Assembly (NCBI RefSeq): GCF_001718415.1
Contig: NZ_CP013378.1
Span: 930,001 to 994,000 of the forward strand
DNA length: 64,000 nt
DNA from: Burkholderia pseudomultivorans
Lineage (GTDB): Bacteria > Pseudomonadota > Gammaproteobacteria > Burkholderiales > Burkholderiaceae
Direction: 5' to 3'
The translations under genes and the position numbers were made by a program. Numbering within the stretch: the stretch's first letter is position 1; each line of letters opens with the position of its first letter. The notes under the pieces are model-generated. The model made no database searches. It saw only the letters and a list, made by a program, of their open reading frames with translations, and was not told the DNA's origin. This document shows positions 53,074 to 60,834 of the stretch, in pieces.

Positions 53074-54183
53074 ATGAATGTAAGCCGATCATCAGGGCTG
53101 CGCACGAAGAAGACAGTTATCGCGCTTGGCATTGCGCTGCTGCCCGCGTCGTCGTGGGCGCAAAGCAGCGTCACGCTGTACGGCACGCTCGACGTGGGGA
53201 TGCTGTTCACCAGCAAGACGCTCAATTCGGCGACCGGCGCCAATCGCGGCAAGCAGTTCAGCCTGATCAACGGCGGACTGGAGCCGTCGAATTTCGGCCT
53301 GTTCGGACAGGAAGACCTCGGCGGCGGGTTGAAGGCGAGCTTCAGGCTGGAAAGCGGCGTCAGCGTCGTCAACGGCGGCTTCGACAACAGCAACGGCAAT
53401 CTGTTCGGCCGCCAGGCATGGCTGGCGCTCAACGGCAACTTCGGCGAGTTGAAGGCGGGCGTGCAGTATTCGCCGTTCGTGCTGGCGATCTACGAGTCCG
53501 ATCCGCGCAACGCGGGCCAGTTCGGCACGGCGTTCTCCGTCTATGCGGACAACACGTTTGTCGGCACCTTCAATCCGAATGCGATCACCTATACGAGCCC
53601 GAAGTTCGCCGGGTTTTCCGGCAGTGCGATGTATGCGTTCGGCGGCGTGCCAGGCGACTATCGCGCAGGGCAGCAGTACTCGCTCAGCGCGCGCTACGAG
53701 TTTCGCGGGCTGGTCGTGAACGCCGCGATGTACGACTCGAGTTCAGGCCGCGGCTCCGCCGGGCTGACCACCTTCCAGCAGCCGTTCTTCGGCCGCATGA
53801 TCGGCGCGGGCTACCACTTCGACCGCTTCACGGTGAAGGGGTCGTTCACGAGCTACAAGGTGCCGACGACGGTGGCCGGCGGCGTCGTGAATGGCGGCAC
53901 CAACAACGTCTGGAACGTCGGCTTCGACTATTACGCGCTGCCGCAGCTCGATATCAACGCCGGCCTCTGGTACATCCGCGACCCGCACGACTCGGACAAT
54001 CACACGCTGCTCGGCGCGCTGACGACGCGCTATTTCCTGTCGAAGGCGACCTCGCTCTATATGCAGGTGGGCGCGGTGAACAACCACGGCCGCGAGCGAT
54101 TCGGGCTGTCGATCGACAATGCGCTGTACGGCGTGTCGGGCACGACGGTCGGCGCGATCGTCGGCATCAACAAGCGGTTCTAG
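53074..54183 (+). CDS. Gram-negative outer-membrane porin
   Basis: A 369-aa porin of the trimeric 16-strand type common in Burkholderiales. It has a signal peptide with a basic start (RTKK), a hydrophobic core and likely cleavage after Ala29 (SSWA|QSSV). The mature protein opens SSVTLYGTLDVG, the hallmark of this family, and ends in Phe, as required for outer-membrane assembly. It would admit the substrate of the island across the outer membrane. A GTACGGAAC element upstream hints that it is co-regulated with the Rieske operon. Confidence 0.95.
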   Translation: MNVSRSSGLRTKKTVIALGIALLPASSWAQSSVTLYGTLDVGMLFTSKTLNSATGANRGKQFSLINGGLEPSNFGLFGQEDLGGGLKASFRLESGVSVVNGGFDNSNGNLFGRQAWLALNGNFGELKAGVQYSPFVLAIYESDPRNAGQFGTAFSVYADNTFVGTFNPNAITYTSPKFAGFSGSAMYAFGGVPGDYRAGQQYSLSARYEFRGLVVNAAMYDSSSGRGSAGLTTFQQPFFGRMIGAGYHFDRFTVKGSFTSYKVPTTVAGGVVNGGTNNVWNVGFDYYALPQLDINAGLWYIRDPHDSDNHTLLGALTTRYFLSKATSLYMQVGAVNNHGRERFGLSIDNALYGVSGTTVGAIVGINKRF

Positions 54184-54195
54184 CCTGGCGATCGC

Positions 54196-54230
54196 CGACG
54201 GTGACGCGAAGCGATGCGTCACCGCCGTCG
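54196..54230. terminator. Hairpin after the porin gene
   Basis: GGTGACGC and GCGTCACC form an 8-bp perfect stem, extended by CGAC/GTCG across a bulge, with an 8-nt loop, 13 bp after the porin stop. There is no T-tract. It is a candidate terminator separating the porin from the hydrolase. Confidence 0.5.
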
Positions 54231-54240
54231 TCCGGCCGGA

Positions 54241-54270
54241 GTACGGAACATTCCGGCCGCCGCGATTGAC
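54241..54270 (+). promoter_or_regulatory. GTACGGAAC-N16-TTGAC element (copy d)
   Basis: GTACGGAAC (54241-54249) is followed 16 nt later by TTGAC (54266-54270), pointing at the hydrolase gene at 54437. It is a candidate activator site next to a -35 box. Confidence 0.6.
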
Positions 54271-54436
54271 TCGATTGCCCGCCGCGGCGAACGTAGGCGA
54301 AACCGTGCGCAGACCTGTCCGGCACGGACGGCATGCCGGCGTCGCAGCCGAACGCCGGTGGACAAGGACCACGGATCGCGGGCGCCGCGCTGCGGCTCGA
54401 CGAAGGGCGGCCCCGCGACGCGAATGCAATCGAATC

Positions 54437-55348
54437 ATGAAGAATGCAATGACGACGCGAACGCATGCGGCCGGGCCGACCGGCATCCGGCATACGTGGA
54501 CGAGCACCGACGGGCTCCGGCTCGCCGGCCGATCATGGGGCGACCCCGACGGCGCGCCGGTCATCCTGTTGCACGGCAGCGGGCAGACGCGGCACGCGTG
54601 GAGCGGCATGGGCCGTTTGCTCGGCGCGGCGGGCTTTTACGCGATCGCGTTCGACGCGCGCGGTCATGGCGAGTCCGACTGGTCGCCGACCTGCAACTAC
54701 AGCCAGGGCGCGATGATCCGCGACCTCGAGCGGGTGGCCGCGATGTTCGACGGCCGACGTCCGATCCTCGTCGGCGCCGGGCTCGGTGGAGGAACGAGCC
54801 TGCTTGCCGTCGGCGAAGGCTATGTCGATGCGGCGGCGCTCGTGCTCGTCAACATCGCGCCCTTCGTCGAACCGGCCGGCGCGCTGCGCCTGCAGTCGTT
54901 CATGCGTCAGCAGCCGGACGGTTTCGGCTCGCCGGACGAGGCGGCCGACGCGATCCGCCACTATCGCGCGCATCCGCCGCAAGCGCTCAGCGAGGAAAGC
55001 CTCGCGCGCAGCCTGCGCTACGACGACGGGAAATATCGCTGGCACTGGGATCCGCATTTTCTCGCGTGGCCGCGCGACCTGACGCGCCGCCATGCGCGCT
55101 TTGCAGCCGCCGCGCGCCGCCTGAGGCTGCCGACGCTGCTCGTGCGCGGTGCCGACTCCGACATCGTCAGCGAGGCCGGCGCCCGCGAATTCCTGAGCCT
55201 GTGCCCGCATGCGGAACACACGGACGTGCGGAATGCCGGCCATACGGGCGCAGGCGAACACAACGACCTGTTCGGCCATGCCGTGCTCGATTTTCTCGAG
55301 CGCCGGATGCCGCGCGACCGGGCGCTGCGGCATCGCGCCGCCGCGTGA
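54437..55348 (+). CDS. Alpha/beta hydrolase-fold protein lacking the nucleophile Ser
   Basis: A 303-aa alpha/beta-hydrolase-fold protein. The HG oxyanion motif (LLHGSG), the acid Asp in GADSDIVSE and the His in NAGHTG are all present, but the nucleophile elbow reads GAGLGG with Gly115 in place of Ser. Its paralogue at 56519 has GASLGG there. It may have lost hydrolysis, work by a nucleophile-free mechanism as some cofactor-free oxygenases and lyases of this fold do, or be regulatory. ATG 54437 is chosen; ATG 54449 is an alternative. Regulated probably from copy d. Confidence 0.82.
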   Translation: MKNAMTTRTHAAGPTGIRHTWTSTDGLRLAGRSWGDPDGAPVILLHGSGQTRHAWSGMGRLLGAAGFYAIAFDARGHGESDWSPTCNYSQGAMIRDLERVAAMFDGRRPILVGAGLGGGTSLLAVGEGYVDAAALVLVNIAPFVEPAGALRLQSFMRQQPDGFGSPDEAADAIRHYRAHPPQALSEESLARSLRYDDGKYRWHWDPHFLAWPRDLTRRHARFAAAARRLRLPTLLVRGADSDIVSEAGAREFLSLCPHAEHTDVRNAGHTGAGEHNDLFGHAVLDFLERRMPRDRALRHRAAA

Positions 55349-55379
55349 GCGTGCCAGCCGGCACGTCGCGCCGGCCCGA

Positions 55380-56060
55380 TCAGGCGGCCAGTTCGCTCTT
55401 GCGGGTGCTGCGCTTCGCTTTCGCGGCAGGCTTCGCGGCGGCCGATGGCTTCGCGCCTGCCGCGGGCTTCACGCCTTCGAAGAACATCGCGCTGAGTTGA
55501 TCGGCGACCTTTTCCAGCGAGCCCTTCTTCGGGTCGAACCAGGTCTGGACGGAATTGATGCAGCCGAGCACGAACACGCGGCACAGCGCGATATCGACGT
55601 CCTCGCGCAGCAGGCCTTCTGCGCGCAAGCCGTCGAACACTGCCGTCCACAGCTGCTGATGGCGTTCGCGCCGCTTGACCTGGCGCTCCCGCACCTTCTC
55701 GGGCAACTGGGTCAGCAGCCGGCCGTGCGCGAGCGCGTAGTCGCCGAACTTGATCAGCGCGCTCATCTGCCCGAGCAGCGCCGCCTTGAAGCGCGCCTCG
55801 GCCGTCGCATCGGGCGGCAGTGCGTCGAAATGCTCGTTGATGTGCTGCACGATGCTGTCCGCGCCGTGCTCCATCACGACGTCGACCAGTTCTTCCTTCG
55901 ACGAGAAGTGATAGTAGATGCTGGCCGCCTCGATCCCGGCCTGGTCCGCGATCGAGCGCATCGTGGTCGCGGCATAGCCCTGCGTCGCAAAAGAGCGCGC
56001 GGCCAGCCGCAGCAAGGTTTCCCGGGTATCCGCGCTGGGATTTACATTTCGCTTTCGCAC
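55380..56060 (-). CDS. TetR family regulator with basic Ala/Lys/Pro-rich tail
   Basis: About 226 aa, starting at GTG 56060 (no ATG nearby; weak ribosome site). The HTH region (TMRSIADQAGIEAASIYYHF) differs by one residue from the TetR at 24757, and the effector domain is also similar. The C-terminus carries a 29-residue tail (about 198-226) rich in Ala, Lys and Pro (AKPSAAAKPAAKAKR), like histone-H1-type bacterial DNA-binding tails and unusual for TetR. It lies between two related alpha/beta hydrolase genes. It could bind the same operators as the first TetR. Confidence 0.87.
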   Translation of the reverse strand: MRKRNVNPSADTRETLLRLAARSFATQGYAATTMRSIADQAGIEAASIYYHFSSKEELVDVVMEHGADSIVQHINEHFDALPPDATAEARFKAALLGQMSALIKFGDYALAHGRLLTQLPEKVRERQVKRRERHQQLWTAVFDGLRAEGLLREDVDIALCRVFVLGCINSVQTWFDPKKGSLEKVADQLSAMFFEGVKPAAGAKPSAAAKPAAKAKRSTRKSELAA

Positions 56061-56518
56061 GTTCGTGTATCCGCCGTCCGCTGTTGTCAAGAATCTCGAT
56101 GAAGTGAAAAACGCCGCGCGAGCGATCGCCCCGTTGCCGTTCCGGCGCGCGACGGCGGCCGGCGGCGTGTCTCCGTCTCCCGGGTACTGCCTGATCCTCT
56201 CGCCTGCCGCCCTGTGACACAAAACTAATGTTTGACAGGGTAGCGTATTTTCATGGCGCGAGCCAGCGAACCGCAACCCTGGCGGGACGACCCGTCGCGC
56301 GGCGCGGCGGCCGCGGGCTTGCCTGAATCTCTCGCTTGCCGGCCGACATCGCGCGGCCAGCCGCGCGCAGCCGCAGCGACGCGCGTCGCCGGCACGCTCA
56401 CTGTACGGAACGCCGCAGCCGGCCGCGTTGACACGCATGCGCGCACCGGCGAAGTTTGAAGGCGCGGCGAACCGTGCGCCGCATCCGCCCTGCTCCGCCA
56501 CTCCATCATTGTTCAGCC
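56061..56518. other. 458-bp divergent intergenic region
   Basis: This lies between TetR (minus) and the hydrolase at 56519 (plus). It contains copy e of the GTACGGAAC element (56403-56432) and, at 56223-56236, an AACTA followed by TTTGACAG that is a weak partial match to the TetR palindrome. No gene is visible. Confidence 0.5.
56403..56432 (+). promoter_or_regulatory. GTACGGAAC-N16-TTGAC element (copy e)
   Basis: GTACGGAAC (56403-56411) is followed 16 nt later by TTGACA (56428-56433), a perfect -35 box, pointing at the hydrolase at 56519. No clear -10 follows, as expected of an activated promoter. Confidence 0.62.
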
Positions 56519-57433
56519 ATGACGCCATCCAGCGAATCCGTTGCGCGCACCCCGGCCAGGCCGGGACGCCGCCTTCCCGGCACTCCCGAGCCGATGCATC
56601 TGTGGCGTACCGCCGACGGCGTGCGGCTCGCCGCCGACACATGGGGCCATCCCGACGCCCCGCTCGTCGTGCTGCTGCACGGAGGCGGCCAGACGCGTCA
56701 TGCGTGGGGCGGCACCGGTGCGCTGCTCGGCGGCGCCGGCTATTTCGCAGTGGCCTTCGACGCGCGCGGGCACGGCGACTCGGACTGGAGCGCCGACGGC
56801 GACTACAGTCAGGATGCGTTCGTGCGGGATTTGCGCCACGTCGTCGATGTGCTCGGCGCGCGTCGCCCGCCGGTACTGATCGGCGCGTCGCTCGGCGGCG
56901 GCACGAGCCTCGTCGCGATCGGCGAACGCAAGCTCGACGCGCGTGCGCTGATCCTCGTCGACATCGTGCCGTACACGGAGCCGGCCGGCGTCGCGCGCAT
57001 CCGTTCGTTCATGCAGCAGAACCCGGACGGATTCGGCTCGCTCGACGAAGTCGCCGACGCGATCGGCCGCTATCGCTCGCACCGTTCGCGCTCGGGCAAT
57101 CATGCCGGCCTGTCGAAGAACGTCCGGCTCGGCGACGACGGCCGCTATCACTGGCACTGGGATCCGCGCTTTCTGTCGGGAACGACCGACCTGGCCGCCC
57201 GTCATGCCCGCTTCTGCGCGTGCGCGCGCAACCTCGCGCTGCCCACGCTGCTGGTGCGCGGCGGCAGTTCCGACGTGGTCAGCGAAGCGGGCGTGCGCGA
57301 GTTTCTCGAGCTGTGCCCGCACGCCGAATACGTGAACGTCGCCGCGGCGGGACACATGGTCGCCGGCGATCGCAACGACGTGTTCGGCCGCGCCGCCGAG
57401 CAGTTTCTCGCGCGTCACGTCGGCACGGAGTAA
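56519..57433 (+). CDS. Alpha/beta hydrolase
   Basis: A 304-aa alpha/beta hydrolase with the full triad: Ser124 in GASLGG, Asp in GGSSDVVSE and His in AAGHMV. It aligns from end to end with the Ser-less protein at 54437 (FDARGHGxSDW, FMQQNPDGFGS, YHWHWDPRF). It probably hydrolyses an ester, a C-C bond or an amide; cytosolic. ATG 56519 is chosen; an upstream frame to 56456 lacks similarity. It has its own promoter element (copy e). Confidence 0.87.
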   Translation: MTPSSESVARTPARPGRRLPGTPEPMHLWRTADGVRLAADTWGHPDAPLVVLLHGGGQTRHAWGGTGALLGGAGYFAVAFDARGHGDSDWSADGDYSQDAFVRDLRHVVDVLGARRPPVLIGASLGGGTSLVAIGERKLDARALILVDIVPYTEPAGVARIRSFMQQNPDGFGSLDEVADAIGRYRSHRSRSGNHAGLSKNVRLGDDGRYHWHWDPRFLSGTTDLAARHARFCACARNLALPTLLVRGGSSDVVSEAGVREFLELCPHAEYVNVAAAGHMVAGDRNDVFGRAAEQFLARHVGTE

Positions 57434-57445
57434 GGCGCCCAGTAT

Positions 57446-57464
57446 GCGGGCGCCCGACGCCCGC
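57446..57464. terminator. GC-rich hairpin between convergent genes
   Basis: GCGGGCG and CGCCCGC form a 7-bp stem with a 5-nt loop between the convergent hydrolase and NTF2-like genes. It is a modest terminator candidate without a T-tract. Confidence 0.4.
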
Positions 57465-57478
57465 GCGGGCGAATCCCC

Positions 57479-57892
57479 TCAGATCGGGGGCGTTTCCGGC
57501 GAAGCCGAGAAATGGTGCTGGCGGATCTTCCATTCGTGCTGCTGCGCCGCGATCACGAGCGTCGTGCGCAGACGCGAGCGCGACGTCGTGCCGTCGCCGA
57601 GGACGAACGCGAATTCGCCGAAGCCCTGCGCGAGAAAGCAGTCGTCGCCGAACCGGATGAACTGCTGCTCGACCAGTTCCAGCGTCGCGGACCGGATCAC
57701 GCCTTCGTACGACGCGAAGTACGCGCGAATCGCGTCGTGCCCGGCCGCGTGACCGGGCCGGCCGCCGAAGAACAGTGCATCGGTTGTGTAGACGCCGGTC
57801 AGCGCATCGGCATTCCAGTCGCGCGCCGCCGCGTTCCATGCGGCCTGCACGACCGCCAGCGCGGGGCCGGGCGTGGGGTTCGTTCCAGTCAT
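57479..57892 (-). CDS. NTF2-like (SnoaL/DUF4440-type) protein
   Basis: A 137-aa NTF2-like protein with VQAAWNAAARDWNADALTGVYTTDALFFGG and a C-terminal WKIRQHHFS strand. Many such proteins are small hydrolase helpers, isomerases or ligand-binding proteins; no catalytic residues can be assigned. AGGAG lies 8 nt before the ATG. It is transcribed in the same direction as the nitroreductase upstream (115-bp gap). Confidence 0.78.
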   Translation of the reverse strand: MTGTNPTPGPALAVVQAAWNAAARDWNADALTGVYTTDALFFGGRPGHAAGHDAIRAYFASYEGVIRSATLELVEQQFIRFGDDCFLAQGFGEFAFVLGDGTTSRSRLRTTLVIAAQQHEWKIRQHHFSASPETPPI

Positions 57893-58007
57893 CGTGTTGT
57901 CTCCTCTTTAGGGCGCCGGCATGCGTGGCTGCCGGTCGGATGCGTCGATCGGGCCGTTCGCTCGCGCCATGCGTTCGCACGCCGCGAATCGACGGGAACG
58001 GCGTGCG

Positions 58008-58721
58008 TCAGACCATCTGCATCACGTCCGCGGTGGCGGCGCGCGTCGAGCGGAACGCGTTGGCCGGATGCGTCGTGTCCGCATAACCGAACGCGATGCC
58101 GCAGACGAACCGGCGCTCGTCGCCGATGCCGAAATAGCGGCGAATGAACCGCGCATGATGCGCAAGCGCCGCCTGCGCGGTGGTTGCGACGCCGTGTGCG
58201 CGCGCCGCCAGCAGAAACGACGCGACAAACGCGCCGCAATCGAGCGCCGCGTAAGGCCCCAGCTCGGCCGGGATCGTCAGCAGCGCGACATGCGGCGCGC
58301 CGAACAGCCGGAAGTTCTCGGCAACCTGTCGCTCGCGCGCCGCGCGGTCGTCGCGCGCGATGCCGAGCGCCGCATAGAGCGCATAGCCGACTTCCCGCCG
58401 ACGCTCGCCGTATACGCCGCGATATTCGTCCGGAAACGGCATGTCGGCGTCGATGCCGGGATGCTGCGCCGCATGCGCAACGAGCGCCGCGCGGAAACGC
58501 TCGGTCGTGTCGCGCGACGTGACGATCGCATGCCACGGCTGCACGTTGCACCACGACGCCGCGCGTTTCGCGATCTCGACGATGCGCTCGATCACGTCGG
58601 TCGGCACGGCGTCCGGCAAATAGGCGCGGCACGTGAAGCGCTCGGCGGCGATGCGCTCAAGCGTTTCCACATCGGCTGCCGAGCGGTCGCCTGCGTTTCT
58701 TCCGTCGCGTTGCGCCTGCAT
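58008..58721 (-). CDS. Nitroreductase family flavoprotein
   Basis: A 237-aa paralogue of the nitroreductase at 30772, with RFTCRAYLPD (28-37) and AASWCNVQPW (54-63) in the same order. ATG 58721 is preferred because CGGAG lies 7 nt upstream; the longer start at 58769 falls inside an operator-like palindrome. FMN-dependent reduction of nitro groups, quinones or similar is likely. Control by a TetR-type repressor is suggested by the palindrome at 58761-58774. Confidence 0.85.
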   Translation of the reverse strand: MQAQRDGRNAGDRSAADVETLERIAAERFTCRAYLPDAVPTDVIERIVEIAKRAASWCNVQPWHAIVTSRDTTERFRAALVAHAAQHPGIDADMPFPDEYRGVYGERRREVGYALYAALGIARDDRAARERQVAENFRLFGAPHVALLTIPAELGPYAALDCGAFVASFLLAARAHGVATTAQAALAHHARFIRRYFGIGDERRFVCGIAFGYADTTHPANAFRSTRAATADVMQMV

Positions 58722-58760
58722 CCCACGTCTCCGGTTAGCGGTACCATACATTTCGATTGG

Positions 58761-58774
58761 AACTACCATTAGTT
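58761..58774. promoter_or_regulatory. AACTA-N4-TAGTT palindrome (copy 5)
   Basis: AACTACCATTAGTT, whose minus-strand reading is AACTAATGGTAGTT, has perfect 5-bp arms. It sits 40 bp upstream of the nitroreductase start. It is the most symmetric of the five copies. Confidence 0.65.
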
Positions 58775-58814
58775 AGTCATAACGACGACATGGGCACACT
58801 GAATCCGATCATCA

Positions 58815-59603
58815 TCAAGGCTCGCAGTCGACGTCGCTCAGGATGAAGGACAGCGTCCTGGCCGCCGCCTTGAGTTCCGGCGTCACGCGCTCGCGGATCG
58901 CCGCCATGTCCGGCTCCAGTTCCACTGCGCCGCAATTCAGCGCCATCAGCGTCTGCGTGCGGCCGACCACGATCGGCAGCGCAATGCCGTACGCGTTGCG
59001 CTGATATTCGCCGACCGACATGCACACGCCCGACTGCCGCAGATCCTCGAATGCCGCATCGAGGTTCTCGCGCACGGTGGGCGCATCGTCGCCCGCCGCG
59101 TCGAGCAATTCGGCCATCAACGGCGCGCGCGTCGCTTCCGGCAGCCCGTACAGATAGGCGCGCCCGACCGCGGTCGTCGCCATCGGCAGCAGCGAACCGA
59201 CGCCGAGCCGCAGCGTCGCGATCCGCGCGCTTGCGCGCCACGCGATATACACCATGTCGAGCCGATGCGGGACCGCGAGCGCAACCGACAGGTTCAGCTT
59301 GTCGGCGAGCTTCTGCATCACGGGCGCGACGAGGCGCGTGACCGCATTGGCTTCCAGATACGCGTGGCCGATGCTCAACGCGCCGGCACTGAGTTCGAAC
59401 TGCCGCCCGCCGCCGACCCGGCGCAGGTAGCCGATCGAGATCAGCGTCGTGGTCAGCCGCGATACCGTCGCCTTCGGCAGACCGGTGCGCCGCACCAGTT
59501 CCGCGTTGGACAGCGGCGCGCGCGCCGCGCGAAACGCATGCAGCACCTCGAGCCCGCGCTCGACGGTCAGCGTGACGCCATGTTGCTTGTCGGTTCGATT
59601 CAT
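58815..59603 (-). CDS. IclR family transcriptional regulator
   Basis: A 262-aa IclR regulator: an N-terminal winged helix (NAELVRRTGLPKATVSRLTTTL, about 38-60) and a C-terminal effector domain. It is 7 bp downstream of another IclR gene on the same strand, so the two are co-transcribed. IclR proteins in aromatic catabolism are often activators binding upstream of the -35 box. Its target may be the GTACGGAAC element. Confidence 0.9.
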   Translation of the reverse strand: MNRTDKQHGVTLTVERGLEVLHAFRAARAPLSNAELVRRTGLPKATVSRLTTTLISIGYLRRVGGGRQFELSAGALSIGHAYLEANAVTRLVAPVMQKLADKLNLSVALAVPHRLDMVYIAWRASARIATLRLGVGSLLPMATTAVGRAYLYGLPEATRAPLMAELLDAAGDDAPTVRENLDAAFEDLRQSGVCMSVGEYQRNAYGIALPIVVGRTQTLMALNCGAVELEPDMAAIRERVTPELKAAARTLSFILSDVDCEP

Positions 59604-59610
59604 GGGCGTG

Positions 59611-60480
59611 TCAGTCGGTCACGACCGCCTGCTCCTGCAGATGCTGGGCCGCGGCCACCAGCCTCGGCCCGAGTTCGCGTTCGACGCGCGCGCGCCCGAG
59701 CCGGGCGCTGCGCCCGACACAGGCCAGCACGAGCGGCGTGTGATCCTGCACCACCAGCGGCACCGCGAGGATCGTCAGGTCCGGCTCCCATTCGCCGAGC
59801 GACATGCAGTAGCCGACGTTGTGCACCTGGGAAATGCCTTCGCTGATGCGGCGGCGCAGCGTCGGCCAGTCGCGGCCGGTCTTGCGTTCGATATTGCCGA
59901 GCAGGTAGAAGCGCTCGAGTTCCGGCAGCGCGGCCAGCAAGGCCCAGCCCATCGGCGAAGACGCGATGCGCAGCCGCGTGCCCGCATAGAGCTTGAGATC
60001 GACCGAGGCCGGCTTGCCCGCACACGTCTCCAGCACGATCACGTCGAGGCGGTCGCGCGTGCCGAGCATCACGTAGGTTTCGTTCGCGTTCGCGAACGCC
60101 TGCATCTCGAGCCGCGCCAGCAGCTGCACGTTCGAATGCGCGATCGCCGCATAGCCGAGCGACAGCACGGGCGCGGCCAGCCGATACTTGCGACGCTGCG
60201 GCGAATAGTGGAGATAGCCGAGCGCGACGAGCGAGCGCGCCATCCGCGACACCGTCGGTGCGGGGATGCCCGTCTCGATCACGAGTTCCTGATTGCCGAG
60301 CCACGGCTCGTGCGGCGAAAACGCGGCGAGGATCGCCAGGCTGCGCGCGAGCGGAACGACCATCGCGCCGGACGCGGGCCCGCCTTCCGGACGCTCGCTG
60401 TCTCCGGCGGGCCCCTCGTGCCAACCCGCGTTTTCCTGTCCTGACAGGGGCAGCGCTGCCCGGTTCGACTGCGGCGACAT
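59611..60480 (-). CDS. IclR family transcriptional regulator
   Basis: A 289-aa IclR regulator with an extended N-terminus (about 40 residues) ahead of the winged helix (NQELVIETGIPAPTVSRMARSL) and the usual effector domain. It precedes the second IclR gene by 7 bp. Two GTACGGAAC elements (copies f and g) lie in its promoter region, the densest cluster in the window, which suggests autoregulation. Confidence 0.9.
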   Translation of the reverse strand: MSPQSNRAALPLSGQENAGWHEGPAGDSERPEGGPASGAMVVPLARSLAILAAFSPHEPWLGNQELVIETGIPAPTVSRMARSLVALGYLHYSPQRRKYRLAAPVLSLGYAAIAHSNVQLLARLEMQAFANANETYVMLGTRDRLDVIVLETCAGKPASVDLKLYAGTRLRIASSPMGWALLAALPELERFYLLGNIERKTGRDWPTLRRRISEGISQVHNVGYCMSLGEWEPDLTILAVPLVVQDHTPLVLACVGRSARLGRARVERELGPRLVAAAQHLQEQAVVTD

Positions 60481-60603
60481 CGATGGCTCCGTTTGTCTCG
60501 ATCCGGCTCTGGAAGCGGCCGTGAACTTGCGTGTACCGGTCGGTCAGCGCGGCCCGCCACGCCGGGTGGCGGCGCGCGCGGCATGCGACCGTCCGATGGC
60601 TTC

Positions 60604-60665
60604 ATTAGAGAAGCCAACCGGGAAACACGTCAATTGTAGTGGCGATATGTTCCGTACTTTGAAAC
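60604..60665 (-). promoter_or_regulatory. IclR promoter with GTACGGAAC-N15-TTGAC (copy f)
   Basis: On the minus strand the imperfect palindrome GTTTC-N7-GGAAC (60665-60649, containing GTACGGAAC) is followed 15 nt later by TTGACG (60633-60628) and, 18 nt further, by TCTAAT (60609-60604), a good -10. It would drive the IclR gene at 60480. This is the most complete copy of the element. Confidence 0.68.
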
Positions 60666-60756
60666 AGCCTGCAGCACGAGAACCCGCCGCCCGCAGTCCG
60701 GGACGGTGCTTTTCCGCTCAATTCGAGACGGAACATGCGCGGCACGACGAATCAAA

Positions 60757-60765
60757 GTACGGAAC
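60757..60765 (+). promoter_or_regulatory. GTACGGAAC element (copy g)
   Basis: It faces copy f in opposite orientation about 100 bp away, with the same left flank (CAAA). No TTGAC follows. It might be an auxiliary operator that lets an IclR tetramer loop the promoter. Confidence 0.5.
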
Positions 60766-60834
60766 GTCAGACGAATACCGAAAAGGCCTGACGGCGCGGC
60801 GCGACAGCGATCCGCCGCGCCGCCACCGCCCGCG

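Larger units (their letters stand above)
60481..60834. other. 354-bp intergenic region, IclR promoter
   Basis: Between the IclR gene and the pyruvate carboxylase stop. It has lower GC than the genes around it and holds copies f and g of GTACGGAAC and a recognisable sigma-70-like promoter for the IclR pair. No gene is visible. Confidence 0.6.

Noticed and set aside
56223..56236. Sixth TetR-type palindrome near the second TetR gene
   Set aside because: Only the left arm AACTA matches; the right arm is TTGAC, so it is too weak to count.
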